Source of the DNA: Syntrophaceae bacterium CG2_30_49_12
GTDB lineage: Bacteria; Desulfobacterota; Syntrophia; Syntrophales; CG2-30-49-12
Assembly: GCA_001873675.1 (NCBI GenBank)
Contig: MNZP01000076.1
Location: 1 to 7,287, forward strand
Direction: 5' to 3'
DNA: 7,287 bases
Positions 1 through 6,422 of this stretch are shown in pieces. Every line of letters begins with the position of its first letter. The first letter of the stretch is position 1. The notes under the pieces are model-generated. The model was not told the DNA's origin. It was given only the letters and a program-made list of their open reading frames with translations, and did not search any database. The translations under genes were made by a program, and so were the position numbers.

Positions 1-191
1 CTGTCAGTATTTATCTACTGGTAGCCATCATGAAAAAACGACTCCAACTACCTGGCAGTCTCCACACAATTCTGCAAATTCTGGAGGTCAATATTTTTGA
101 GAAAAGGCCCATTATTCAAATAGTTAAAGATGCTCACAAGCAAGAACCGGAGCCAGTTGCGTGCAACCAATTAAATTTATTCAACAGTTAA
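1..191 (+). CDS. IS4-family transposase, C-terminal end (partial; 5' part outside window)
   Basis: Reading the frame that begins at base 3 gives 62 codons ending at TAA 189-191, with no start needed because the gene enters from the left edge. The peptide opens with a hydrophobic VSIYLLVAI stretch, continues with KKRLQLPGSLHTILQIL and IFEKRPI, and ends in NQLNLFNS. From memory of the family, IS4-type DDE transposases end with this pattern: hydrophobic helix, KKRL, a 'YxILQIL' segment, FEK, and a closing NQLNLF. The catalytic DDE residues would lie upstream and cannot be seen, so it is unknown whether the element is intact. There is an ATG at 30, but it lies inside the conserved block and is not the true start. 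The gene has the same direction as the cluster downstream, so read-through from the element is possible. Confidence 0.8.
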   Translation, partial: VSIYLLVAIMKKRLQLPGSLHTILQILEVNIFEKRPIIQIVKDAHKQEPEPVACNQLNLFNS

Positions 192-203
192 CCGGACAGG
201 CGT
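1..203 (+). mobile_element. Right end of an IS4-type insertion sequence (boundary uncertain)
   Basis: This is inferred from the transposase C-terminus. The bases just after its stop codon read ACCGGACAGG, similar to what I remember of terminal repeats of IS4-type elements. The left end and any target duplication lie outside the window, so the right boundary given here is approximate. Confidence 0.4.
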
Positions 204-249
204 GATATTTGTTATATTTTTCCAATTATAGATAGAAAGGAGTTAAGCG
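192..249 (+). promoter_or_regulatory. Leader of the CBS/SulP cluster with strong ribosome binding site
   Basis: This 58-nt AT-rich gap lies between the transposase stop and the CBS gene. It contains AAAGGAG at 236-242, a strong Shine-Dalgarno site 7 nt before ATG 250, which fixes that start. TATATT at 213-218 and TATAGA at 227-232 could serve as -10 boxes, but I found no convincing -35 hexamer at the usual spacing. A promoter here is likely by position only. Confidence 0.4.
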
Positions 250-777
250 ATGGAACTAAAACGGGCAGGGGAGATGATGATACCCCTGGATGAATATGTG
301 AGTGTTCCTTACTGGTTTACTCTCCGCCAGGCCATGTCGGAAATGGAAAAGGCGGAGGTTGTTAAGGATGGCCGAGGCCACCCACCACGTTTTATGCTCA
401 TTTTCAATGAGAAATCCGAGCTTTTAGGGACAGTCCGGCGGAGGGATATCCTGCGCGGGCTGGAGCCGGAGTTTCTCACGGGTCTGCTGATGGATGTGCG
501 GAAAAAGCTGTTCGATGTGAAGGTGGATCCGAAGCTATCTAAGGTACCCACAGACAAGCTGTGGAAGGGCATTGAAGAACGGGCCGAACGTCCGGTGAGT
601 GATGTGATGCGCCTCGTCAAGGCAACGGTGGATTATGAAGACCACATCATAAAGGTCATCTACGAGATGGTGGACAATAACATCAGTTTGCTTCCTGTGC
701 TTAAGGATAAAGAGGTGGTTGGCGTGGTGCGTACCCTGGAGGTGTTCCACGAAATGGCCAGGCTTTTAGTAAAGTAA
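250..777 (+). CDS. CBS-domain pair protein, probable regulatory partner of the SulP transporter
   Basis: This is a soluble 175-residue protein made almost entirely of two CBS motifs. CBS1 spans about residues 9-71, with the typical ending LLGTVRRRDILRGL. CBS2 spans about residues 113-172, with VSDVM at its beginning and NISLLPVLKDKEVVGVVRTLEVF at its end. A charged linker of about 40 residues joins them. CBS pairs (Bateman modules) usually bind adenine nucleotides or other ligands and control a partner protein. There is no fused catalytic domain, signal peptide or membrane segment, so it should act in the cytoplasm on something else. The SulP gene starts only 31 nt downstream, which makes the transporter the leading candidate. 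The start is supported by AAAGGAG 7 nt upstream. The family call is firm; the ligand and target are not known. Confidence 0.88.
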   Translation: MELKRAGEMMIPLDEYVSVPYWFTLRQAMSEMEKAEVVKDGRGHPPRFMLIFNEKSELLGTVRRRDILRGLEPEFLTGLLMDVRKKLFDVKVDPKLSKVPTDKLWKGIEERAERPVSDVMRLVKATVDYEDHIIKVIYEMVDNNISLLPVLKDKEVVGVVRTLEVFHEMARLLVK

Positions 778-791
778 GTTTATAAAACTTT

Positions 792-796
792 GGAGG
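792..796 (+). promoter_or_regulatory. Ribosome binding site of the SulP gene
   Basis: GGAGG lies 12 nt before ATG 809, a slightly long but usable spacing. The SulP signature begins about 22 residues after this ATG, which agrees with the usual short cytoplasmic N-terminus of the family. Confidence 0.6.
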
Positions 797-808
797 CTTT
801 TTATCATA

Positions 809-3004
809 ATGTGGACACGAATTTTCCCTTTCCTGAAATGGTTTGAACGCTATAGCGCCCCTGATCTTCGTGCAGATTTAATCTCCGGTCTGACAGTCGC
901 CCTGGTTTTAATCCCCCAGTCCATGGCCTATGCCCAATTAGCCGGCCTGCCCGTTTACTATGGCCTCTATGCAGCCTTCCTGCCGCCCATGGTTGCCGCC
1001 CTATTTGGTTCCAGCCATCAGCTTGCTACAGGACCGGTTGCCGTGGTTTCTCTGATGACGGCTACCGCCCTGGAGCCGCTGGCAACGGCCGGGGGTGAAG
1101 CTTTTATTGCCTATGCTATCTTTCTTGCCCTGTTGGTGGGGATCTTCCAATTCGCCCTTGGCGTCCTCAGGCTCGGTTTGGTGGTTAATTTCCTGTCTCA
1201 CCCCGTGGTAAACGGTTTTACCAATGCCGCAGCCCTTATCATTGCCTCGTCCCAGTTGGCAAAACTTTTCGGGGTCGAAGTGGACAATGCGGAACATCAC
1301 TACGAAACCGTCCTCAACGTGTTCAAGGCGGCCATGGTTTCGACCCACTGGCCGACTCTTGGATTGGCTGTCCTGGCATTTGTCATTATGGTGGTTATGA
1401 GACGTGTCAACCCCAGGATCCCGAATGTACTGGTTGCCGTGGTGGTTACCACCATGATTTCCTGGGCCGGCGGATTTGAGCATAGCTATAAGGGTGAGTT
1501 TGCCCTGATTGCCTCGCCTTACGTAAAGAAGACTATCGAAGAGTACAATGGCATCCTGAATAAAATCGAGGAGGGGAACAGGACGAGGATACCTCTGAAC
1601 GATAAGATCGAGGATGCTAAAAAGGCAAATGGTTCACACTCGGTTGCCGTCATGGAATTTAAGCACCACGTGGAGCTATTAAACCTCAAGATCGCAGGGT
1701 TGAAAGAGGAGTCTCAGGCATATCGCAGCAGGCTGCGCGCCCTTGATTTTGCAGCCGTGGAAGAAAGTAAGGGGAAACTGAGATTCTATACGGCGGGGGA
1801 ACTACCGGCGGATTTAAAGACTGACGGGCGAAGATGGCGGCTTAAGGTGGGAAATCGCCGTCTGCAGGAGAAGGCTATTACTTTTGTCGGCGGTGGTTCT
1901 GTGGTGGGTGAAATCCCGAGGGGTCTTCCCGGTTTTACCCTCCCGAAGATTAATTTTACTGTCATGCTCAGTCTTTTTCCCATGGCGGCAATAATTTCCC
2001 TTCTCGGTTTTATGGAGGCGATCTCTATTGCCAAGGCCATGGCGGCAAGGACCGGCCAGCGTCTGGACCCCAATCAGGAATTGATCGGCCAGGGGTTGGC
2101 CAACATTATCGGGTCGCTTGGTCGTGGTTACCCGGTATCCGGTTCCTTCTCCCGATCTGCCGTGAACATCCAGGCGGGCGCTGTGACCGGCATGTCGAGT
2201 GTATTTACCAGTGGCGTGGTCGTCGTTGCGCTCCTGTTTTTCACACCCCTTTTGTACCACCTGCCCCAATCGGTCCTCGCCGCTATTATTATGATGGCGG
2301 TAGTAGGTTTGATAAATGTGCGGGGGTTTATCCATACCTGGCAGGCCCAGAGGTATGACGGCGTTATTGCTGTTATCAGCTTTGTTGGCACTCTGATTTT
2401 TGCCCCGCATCTGGACAGAGGGATACTTATCGGCGTTGTGCTGTCTATCGGCCTGTATCTGCTCAGAAACATGAGGCCGGACATGGCGATGCTGTCGAAA
2501 TACACAGACGGTACTTATCGAAATGCCGCCCGTTTCGGCCTTGAACAGTGCAGGCATATCGCCGTAATTCGCTTTAACAGTTCTTTATTTTTTGCTAATG
2601 TAAACTACCTCGAGGAAAGGGTGCTGGAAGAGGTGGCCTCCATGCCGGAGTTGAAACATATTCTCATTATCGGTCACGGCATCAATGAGCTTGACGCCTC
2701 CGGGGAGGAGATGCTCTCGTTGTTGGTAGGGAGACTGCGTGAAGCCGGCTACGACGTTTCCCTTGCCGGCTTGAATGATGCCGTTCTGGATGTGCTGAAG
2801 CGTACCCATCTGTATGAAAAGATTGGTGAAGATCACATATTTCATAGTATTGCCATGGCGATTGAGGGAATTCATGAACCGGCACACAGGGGTTCACAGG
2901 AAAATGAATGTCCCTTGCTTACGGTATGTTTTAAGGGGTTGCCTGTTTCACCTGGGGCAAAGCGGCGTCCTATTATTCAATCCAGGAGCCAGGAGCCAGA
3001 ATAG
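809..3004 (+). CDS. SulP (SLC26-type) anion transporter with C-terminal STAS domain and large extra loop
   Basis: This is an inner-membrane transporter of the SulP family, whose members move sulfate, bicarbonate or dicarboxylates; the substrate cannot be read from sequence. The family signature is clear at residues 23-54 (DLISGLTVALVLIPQSMAYA, then AGLPVYYGLY). Many hydrophobic segments follow, including ATGPVAVVSLM, HPVVNGFTNAAALIIASSQ and, later, VGEIPRGLPGF (367-377) and RGYPVSGSFSRSAVN. The cytoplasmic STAS domain covers about 582-690 and contains the conserved loop ELDASG (D629, S631). The protein has 731 residues, against roughly 550-600 usual for the family. Most of the excess is a charged, helix-rich insert at about 225-358, just before VGEIP. 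By the 7+7 SLC26 topology this loop should be periplasmic. A tail rich in Arg/Ser/Pro (about 692-731) runs into a heptamer repeat at the stop codon. It sits between the CBS gene and the signalling genes. Confidence 0.93.
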   Translation: MWTRIFPFLKWFERYSAPDLRADLISGLTVALVLIPQSMAYAQLAGLPVYYGLYAAFLPPMVAALFGSSHQLATGPVAVVSLMTATALEPLATAGGEAFIAYAIFLALLVGIFQFALGVLRLGLVVNFLSHPVVNGFTNAAALIIASSQLAKLFGVEVDNAEHHYETVLNVFKAAMVSTHWPTLGLAVLAFVIMVVMRRVNPRIPNVLVAVVVTTMISWAGGFEHSYKGEFALIASPYVKKTIEEYNGILNKIEEGNRTRIPLNDKIEDAKKANGSHSVAVMEFKHHVELLNLKIAGLKEESQAYRSRLRALDFAAVEESKGKLRFYTAGELPADLKTDGRRWRLKVGNRRLQEKAITFVGGGSVVGEIPRGLPGFTLPKINFTVMLSLFPMAAIISLLGFMEAISIAKAMAARTGQRLDPNQELIGQGLANIIGSLGRGYPVSGSFSRSAVNIQAGAVTGMSSVFTSGVVVVALLFFTPLLYHLPQSVLAAIIMMAVVGLINVRGFIHTWQAQRYDGVIAVISFVGTLIFAPHLDRGILIGVVLSIGLYLLRNMRPDMAMLSKYTDGTYRNAARFGLEQCRHIAVIRFNSSLFFANVNYLEERVLEEVASMPELKHILIIGHGINELDASGEEMLSLLVGRLREAGYDVSLAGLNDAVLDVLKRTHLYEKIGEDHIFHSIAMAIEGIHEPAHRGSQENECPLLTVCFKGLPVSPGAKRRPIIQSRSQEPE
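2982..3002 (+). repeat. Heptamer tandem repeat at the SulP stop codon
   Basis: CCAGGAG occurs twice in tandem (2982-2988, 2989-2995), followed by the related CCAGAAT (2996-3002), which leads directly into the TAG stop (3002-3004). The repeat encodes the last residues of SulP and may be a later addition to its 3' end. Confidence 0.7.
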
Positions 3005-3006
3005 AT

Positions 3007-3013
3007 CAAGGAG
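3007..3013 (+). promoter_or_regulatory. Ribosome binding site that fixes the start of the kinase-like/receiver fusion
   Basis: CAAGGAG lies 7 nt before ATG 3021. The reading frame is open upstream as far as 2814, but the upstream codons overlap the SulP STAS region and its tail and have no such site, so 3021 is the start. Confidence 0.8.
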
Positions 3014-3020
3014 TAGAATT

Positions 3021-4244
3021 ATGGCAATAGTTACCATTTTTAGCGGGTCTTACTGCAGGGCAGACGAGGTTGCAAAGATGGCAGCTCAGAGGCTGGGCTA
3101 CGGGTGCATCGGCGAAGAGCTTCTCGAGGAAACGTCAAAGCTTTATAATATTCCCCAGGAGAGGCTAAAACGCGCCATGTATGGCTCCCCTGCGGTACTC
3201 AGCAAATTTACCCATGAAAAAGTACGAAATGTCGCCTACATCAGAGCGGTCCTTGCACTACACGTTAAGGAAAACAACGTCGTTTATCACGGGTTTGCCG
3301 GCCATCTCTTGCCGAGGGATATTACCCACATTTTAAGGGTATGTATTGTGGCCAGTCACGATTACAGGGCGGCCATAGCCATGAGGAGTAAGGGAATCTC
3401 AGAAAAGGATGCCCAGCGTATCATGAAAAGAGGCGACAATGAGTGTCTTGAGTGGACAAAATATCTCTTCGGTCTTGGTCCCTGGGATAACAAACTCTAC
3501 GATATCAAGATTCCCATGCACGAAAGCTCCGTGGAAGAGGCCGGGGAAATTATTTGCGCGAACGCTGCCAAAGAGGCCCTGAAGACAACACCGAGATCTC
3601 AGCGGGCGGCGGATGACTTTGTGCTGGCGGCCCAGGTCAACGTCGTCCTTGCCGAGGAGGGTCATGAAGTTGAAGTATCCTGTGATCATGGCAACATCAC
3701 CGTATTAATAAATAAATATGTGTTGAGATTAGATCACCTGGAAAAGGAACTCCAGAGGATCGCCGGCGCCTTTGCCGGGGTGAAAAGCGTCCATACCCGT
3801 GTAGGACCTAAATTCGAGCCCCCTGCCATCTATCCTCCCAAATTTGACTTTGAACTGCCTTCGAAGATCCTCCTCGTTGACGATGAGAAGGAGTTTGTCC
3901 GGACCCTGTCCGAGCGATTACAGACGAGGCAGATGGAGGCCGCCGTGGCCTATAATGGCGAGGAGGCATTATCATTAGTGGAGAGTGAGGAACCCGAGGT
4001 CATGGTTCTCGATTTGAAGATGCCCGGCATTGATGGCATAGAAGTCCTCCGTCGGATGAAGAGAGAACATCCCCATGTGGAGGTTATTATCCTGACCGGC
4101 CATGGATCGGAAAGGGAAGAAATATTGGCCAGAGAGCTTGGCGCCTTTGCCTATTTGAAAAAACCGGTGGATATTGATGTCCTGTCTCAAACGATGAAAG
4201 AGGCATATCGAAAGTTAAACTTGGCAAGGACCGGTAAGTCATAA
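3021..4244 (+). CDS. Cytidylate-kinase-like / BON-like / response-regulator receiver fusion protein
   Basis: This is a 407-residue soluble protein with three parts. Residues 1-195 resemble the cytidylate-kinase-like family (Cytidylate_kin2): VVYHGFAGHLL, then THILRVCIVASHDYRAAIA, GISEKDAQRIMKRGDN, and LYDIKIPM with VEEAGEII. The nucleotide-binding loop near the N-terminus is changed: GSYCRAD at 9-15 has Ala-Asp where relatives that I remember have Gly-Lys, so NMP kinase activity is doubtful. Residues 198-262 look like a BON-type alpha/beta unit (hydrophobic helix, VEVSCDHGNITVLI, AGVKSVHTRV). Residues 283-400 form a complete receiver: acidic pair D287/D288, phospho-acceptor D331 in VLDLKMPG, T359, K381. 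There is no DNA-binding domain, so the output may be the kinase-like part acting through binding. It follows SulP by 16 nt. The receiver is closely similar to the small regulator encoded downstream. The receiver call is firm, the cytidylate-like call good, the BON call tentative. Confidence 0.85.
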   Translation: MAIVTIFSGSYCRADEVAKMAAQRLGYGCIGEELLEETSKLYNIPQERLKRAMYGSPAVLSKFTHEKVRNVAYIRAVLALHVKENNVVYHGFAGHLLPRDITHILRVCIVASHDYRAAIAMRSKGISEKDAQRIMKRGDNECLEWTKYLFGLGPWDNKLYDIKIPMHESSVEEAGEIICANAAKEALKTTPRSQRAADDFVLAAQVNVVLAEEGHEVEVSCDHGNITVLINKYVLRLDHLEKELQRIAGAFAGVKSVHTRVGPKFEPPAIYPPKFDFELPSKILLVDDEKEFVRTLSERLQTRQMEAAVAYNGEEALSLVESEEPEVMVLDLKMPGIDGIEVLRRMKREHPHVEVIILTGHGSEREEILARELGAFAYLKKPVDIDVLSQTMKEAYRKLNLARTGKS

Positions 4245-4246
4245 GA

Positions 4247-4270
4247 GGAGGGCCACGCTCCGTCGTGGCC
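4247..4270 (+). repeat. REP-like element: GGAG head plus 7-bp hairpin
   Basis: The tetranucleotide GGAG (4247-4250) is followed by a perfect 7-bp stem, GGCCACG (4251-4257) and CGTGGCC (4264-4270), with a 6-nt loop CTCCGT. A GGAG or GTAG head before a GC-rich palindrome is the form of REP sequences mobilised by RAYT (TnpA_REP) proteins. There is no T-tract after the stem, so it is not a standard intrinsic terminator. It starts 3 nt after the stop codon and may instead affect mRNA stability. Confidence 0.6.
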
Positions 4271-4277
4271 TAAGCCT

Positions 4278-4303
4278 AAGTCATAAGTCATAAGACATAC
4301 GAC
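4278..4303 (+). repeat. Heptamer tandem repeat between the fusion gene and the sensor kinase
   Basis: AAGTCAT occurs at 4278-4284 and 4285-4291, followed by AAGACAT (4292-4298) and the related ACGAC. A further exact AAGTCAT overlaps the stop codon of the preceding gene (4236-4242). The 7-nt period matches the repeat at the SulP stop codon, although the unit differs. Confidence 0.7.
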
Positions 4304-4312
4304 AAGAGAAGT

Positions 4313-4320
4313 AAGGGGGA
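4313..4320 (+). promoter_or_regulatory. Purine-rich ribosome binding site for a TTG start
   Basis: AAGGGGGA lies 8 nt before TTG 4329. A second purine run (GAAGGGG, 4321-4327) is too close to the start to be the main site. No in-frame ATG or GTG at comparable spacing would keep the conserved basic N-terminus. Confidence 0.55.
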
Positions 4321-4328
4321 GAAGGGGC

Positions 4329-6047
4329 TTGAAGTTTCTTCGCCGGATTATTCCTGATTATTGGGCTGAGGAAGGCAATTCAGAGGAGGGGCTGTTCCGT
4401 TATCGCCGGTTGTGGAAATACTCGGTTTCTCTTACCGCTTTAGTCTCTCTGGCCCCCCTGATCATCATGACCGTCGTTAACTACTACCAGTATCAAAAGG
4501 TGCTCAGGGTGGAGATGATCCACCCCATCTCCCAGCTTGCCTCCAACACCAAACGGTCTCTGGAATCGTTTATTGAAGAGCGAATCTCTGCCTTGAATCT
4601 CATCATCCATGATAAATCATTCGAGGATCTTGCCGATCAGGAAAAGCTCATTGCCGTCTTCGGGAACATGAAGAACTCCTTCGGGGGTTTTGTTGACCTT
4701 GGTCTTATTAATGCGGAGGGATATCAGCGTACCTATGTAGGGCCGTACGAACTTAAGGGAAAGAACTACAGGGATCAGGACTGGTTTCATGAGGTCAGCC
4801 TGAGGGGCGTTTATGTGAGCGACGTTTTTATGGGATACCGGAATTTCCCCCATTTCGTGATTGCCGTCAAAAATGAAAGAGCGGGGGGGAGCTTCTATGT
4901 GCTTCGGGCCACGATAGATGCGGAGACCCCGATTCAAAAGATCATCTCTCCTCTGGATTTAAGGCCTTCAACAGATGTCTTTGTCATCAATCGGGAGGGA
5001 ATCCTTCAGACCTCCTCACGATTCCATGGGAGGATTCTGGAGAGAAGCAGCGTGGTGGCGCCTCCCTTTTCGTCGCGGCCAGAGGTCCTGGAAGGACATA
5101 CGAGGGAAGGACAATCCTATCTCTTAGGGTATGCCTATATTGAACGGACCCCTTTCATCCTCATGATCGTTGCCCAACCTCAGGCCCTCATGAAGAACTG
5201 GCTGTCCGTGCGCCGTGATCTGATCTGGTTCTTAATTGGCAGCATGGTTCTTATTCTCCTGGTGATTCTCTGGGGTTCAACCTATATGGTAAGCCGTCTC
5301 CGAGAGGCGGATCTAAAGCGTGCCGCTCTCCTCCATAATGCGGAATATACAAACAAGATGGCCTCCATCGGCCGCCTGGCCGCGGGGGTGGCCCACGAGA
5401 TCAATAACCCGCTTGCCATTATCAACGAGAAGGCCGGTCTGGTGAAGGACCTTGCCTTGCTGACAGAAGATTTTCCCCAAAAAGAGAAGATCATAAAGAT
5501 CATTGACTCCCTCCTTGCCAATGTGGAGCGATGCAGCACTATCACCCACCGCCTCCTCGGTTTTGCCAAGCGGATGGATGTGCATCTGGAGACGATTAAC
5601 CTCGAGCTTCTCATTAGGGAGGTGCTCGGTTTCCTCGAAAAAGAGGCAAGCTATCGGGACATCTCGGTTGATTTTCATATACCGGAAGGTTTTCCCTCTA
5701 TTCAGAGTGATCGTGGTCAGCTCCAGCAGGTATTTTTGAATATTATCAATAATGCCTTCGCCGCCGTGGGAGAGGGAGGGAAAATAGACATCTCCATGAG
5801 GGAAGAGAGGGATGGGGATGCGGTTGCCGTTACCATCAAGGACAACGGTCACGGCATTTCCGAGGAAGACCTCAAGCGTATCTTTGAGCCTTTCTTTACC
5901 ACCAAAAAAGAGGGGGGAGTCGGACTGGGCCTTTCCATCACTTACGGTATCGTGGAAAAACTCGGAGGCCGCATCAGTGTTGAGAGTAAGGTGGGTCAGG
6001 GAACCGGTTTCACCGTTATTTTACCCGCCCAAAAGACCAGGTTTTAG
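4329..6047 (+). CDS. Membrane sensor histidine kinase with periplasmic Cache-type domain
   Basis: This 572-residue protein should autophosphorylate in response to a periplasmic signal. A basic cytoplasmic N-terminus is followed by TM1 (about 31-52), an extracytoplasmic region (about 53-296) and TM2 (about 298-320). The extracytoplasmic region has double-Cache features: GLINAEGYQRTYVGPY, NYRDQDWF, YVSDVFMGYR, FVIAV, DVFVINREGILQTSS. The cytoplasmic part lacks an obvious HAMP domain; a short linker leads to the H-box GVAHEINNP with phospho-accepting H356. All ATP-binding boxes are present: N-box in QQVFLNIINNAFAAV, G1 DNGHG (505-509), F-box FEPFF, and G2 GVGLGL with G530, G532 and G534. It is therefore predicted to be an active kinase. 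The residue at H+4 is Asn, as expected for bifunctional kinase/phosphatase members. It starts at TTG 4329. The next gene begins 9 nt after the stop. The ligand is unknown; the dCache amino-acid pattern (Arg two before Trp) is not met. Confidence 0.93.
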   Translation: MKFLRRIIPDYWAEEGNSEEGLFRYRRLWKYSVSLTALVSLAPLIIMTVVNYYQYQKVLRVEMIHPISQLASNTKRSLESFIEERISALNLIIHDKSFEDLADQEKLIAVFGNMKNSFGGFVDLGLINAEGYQRTYVGPYELKGKNYRDQDWFHEVSLRGVYVSDVFMGYRNFPHFVIAVKNERAGGSFYVLRATIDAETPIQKIISPLDLRPSTDVFVINREGILQTSSRFHGRILERSSVVAPPFSSRPEVLEGHTREGQSYLLGYAYIERTPFILMIVAQPQALMKNWLSVRRDLIWFLIGSMVLILLVILWGSTYMVSRLREADLKRAALLHNAEYTNKMASIGRLAAGVAHEINNPLAIINEKAGLVKDLALLTEDFPQKEKIIKIIDSLLANVERCSTITHRLLGFAKRMDVHLETINLELLIREVLGFLEKEASYRDISVDFHIPEGFPSIQSDRGQLQQVFLNIINNAFAAVGEGGKIDISMREERDGDAVAVTIKDNGHGISEEDLKRIFEPFFTTKKEGGVGLGLSITYGIVEKLGGRISVESKVGQGTGFTVILPAQKTRF

Positions 6048-6050
6048 GAG
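6045..6050 (+). promoter_or_regulatory. Ribosome binding site of the stand-alone receiver, overlapping the kinase stop
   Basis: TAGGAG contains the kinase stop codon (TAG, 6045-6047) and lies 6 nt before ATG 6057. This suggests that translation of the two genes is coupled. Confidence 0.65.
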
Positions 6051-6056
6051 TGAAAT

Positions 6057-6422
6057 ATGGCGCTGTTACGGGTTTTACTGATTGACGATGAAGAGGAGTT
6101 GGTCTTCACACTGGCAGAGCGGCTGATGCTGCGCGGCATCGAGGTTGAAGGTGTAACCAGTGGAGCTGATGCCATCGGGCGTGTCCAGGAAAAAAAATTT
6201 GATGTGGTGGTCCTGGATATGAAAATGCCGGGTATGGGGGGGTTGGAGGTCATGAGGATGATCAGGAGGGAACAGCCGACAATAAAATTTATCCTCATGA
6301 CCGGTCGGGGATCTCCTGAAGAGGGAGAGGAGGGAATGCAGGGGGGGGCCTTTGCCTATCTCTTAAAGCCGATCAACATCGAGGATCTGATGGAGAAAAT
6401 GATGGAGGCGGTAAGTGTCTGA
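6057..6422 (+). CDS. Single-domain response regulator (CheY-like receiver)
   Basis: This is a cytoplasmic protein of 121 residues consisting only of a receiver domain. The expected residues are all present: acidic pair D10/D11 in LLIDDEEE, phospho-acceptor D54 in VVLDMKMPG, T82 in FILMTGRGS, and K104 in FAYLLKP. It has no output domain, so it must work by protein contact or as a phosphate carrier. Its gene lies 9 nt after the sensor kinase and overlaps the next gene by 8 nt, which points to that kinase as phosphodonor. It is strongly similar along its length to the receiver of the fusion protein at 3021-4244 (ERL, DxKMPGxxGxEVxRxMxRE-type helix, GAFAYLxKP), so the two are probably paralogues. 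A poly-G run at 6341-6347 lies inside the gene, but the frame stays open. Confidence 0.93.
   Translation: MALLRVLLIDDEEELVFTLAERLMLRGIEVEGVTSGADAIGRVQEKKFDVVVLDMKMPGMGGLEVMRMIRREQPTIKFILMTGRGSPEEGEEGMQGGAFAYLLKPINIEDLMEKMMEAVSV
6404..6408 (+). promoter_or_regulatory. Ribosome binding site inside the receiver gene for the GTG-started gene
   Basis: GGAGG lies 6 nt before GTG 6415 and within the last codons of the receiver gene. It supports the GTG start and the 8-nt overlap, an arrangement typical of translational coupling. Confidence 0.65.

Noticed and set aside
1814..2557. Long antisense open frame (247 codons) inside the SulP gene
   Set aside because: It is opposite a clearly conserved coding frame, has an amino-acid make-up typical of a shadow (rich in His, Arg, Asn and Gln) and no domain pattern.
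2814..3020. Upstream extension of the kinase-like/receiver gene to ATG 2814
   Set aside because: The extra 69 codons overlap the SulP STAS domain and tail in another frame and show no conserved pattern. ATG 3021 has a strong ribosome binding site and begins right at the conserved fold.
4251..4270. Intrinsic terminator after the fusion gene
   Set aside because: The stem is good but purine-rich, mixed sequence follows it with no T-tract. The GGAG head fits a REP-like element better.
2982..4303. CRISPR-like array
   Set aside because: The repeats are only 7 nt and directly tandem, with no spacers, and there are no cas genes in the window.
5286..5350. HAMP domain after TM2 of the sensor kinase
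   Set aside because: Only about 35 residues separate TM2 from the H-box, too few for a HAMP plus the start of the DHp helix, and no HAMP motif is visible.
5313..5852. Antisense open frame (179 codons) inside the sensor kinase gene
   Set aside because: It lies opposite the HisKA/HATPase coding region and shows no recognisable fold or credible start signal.
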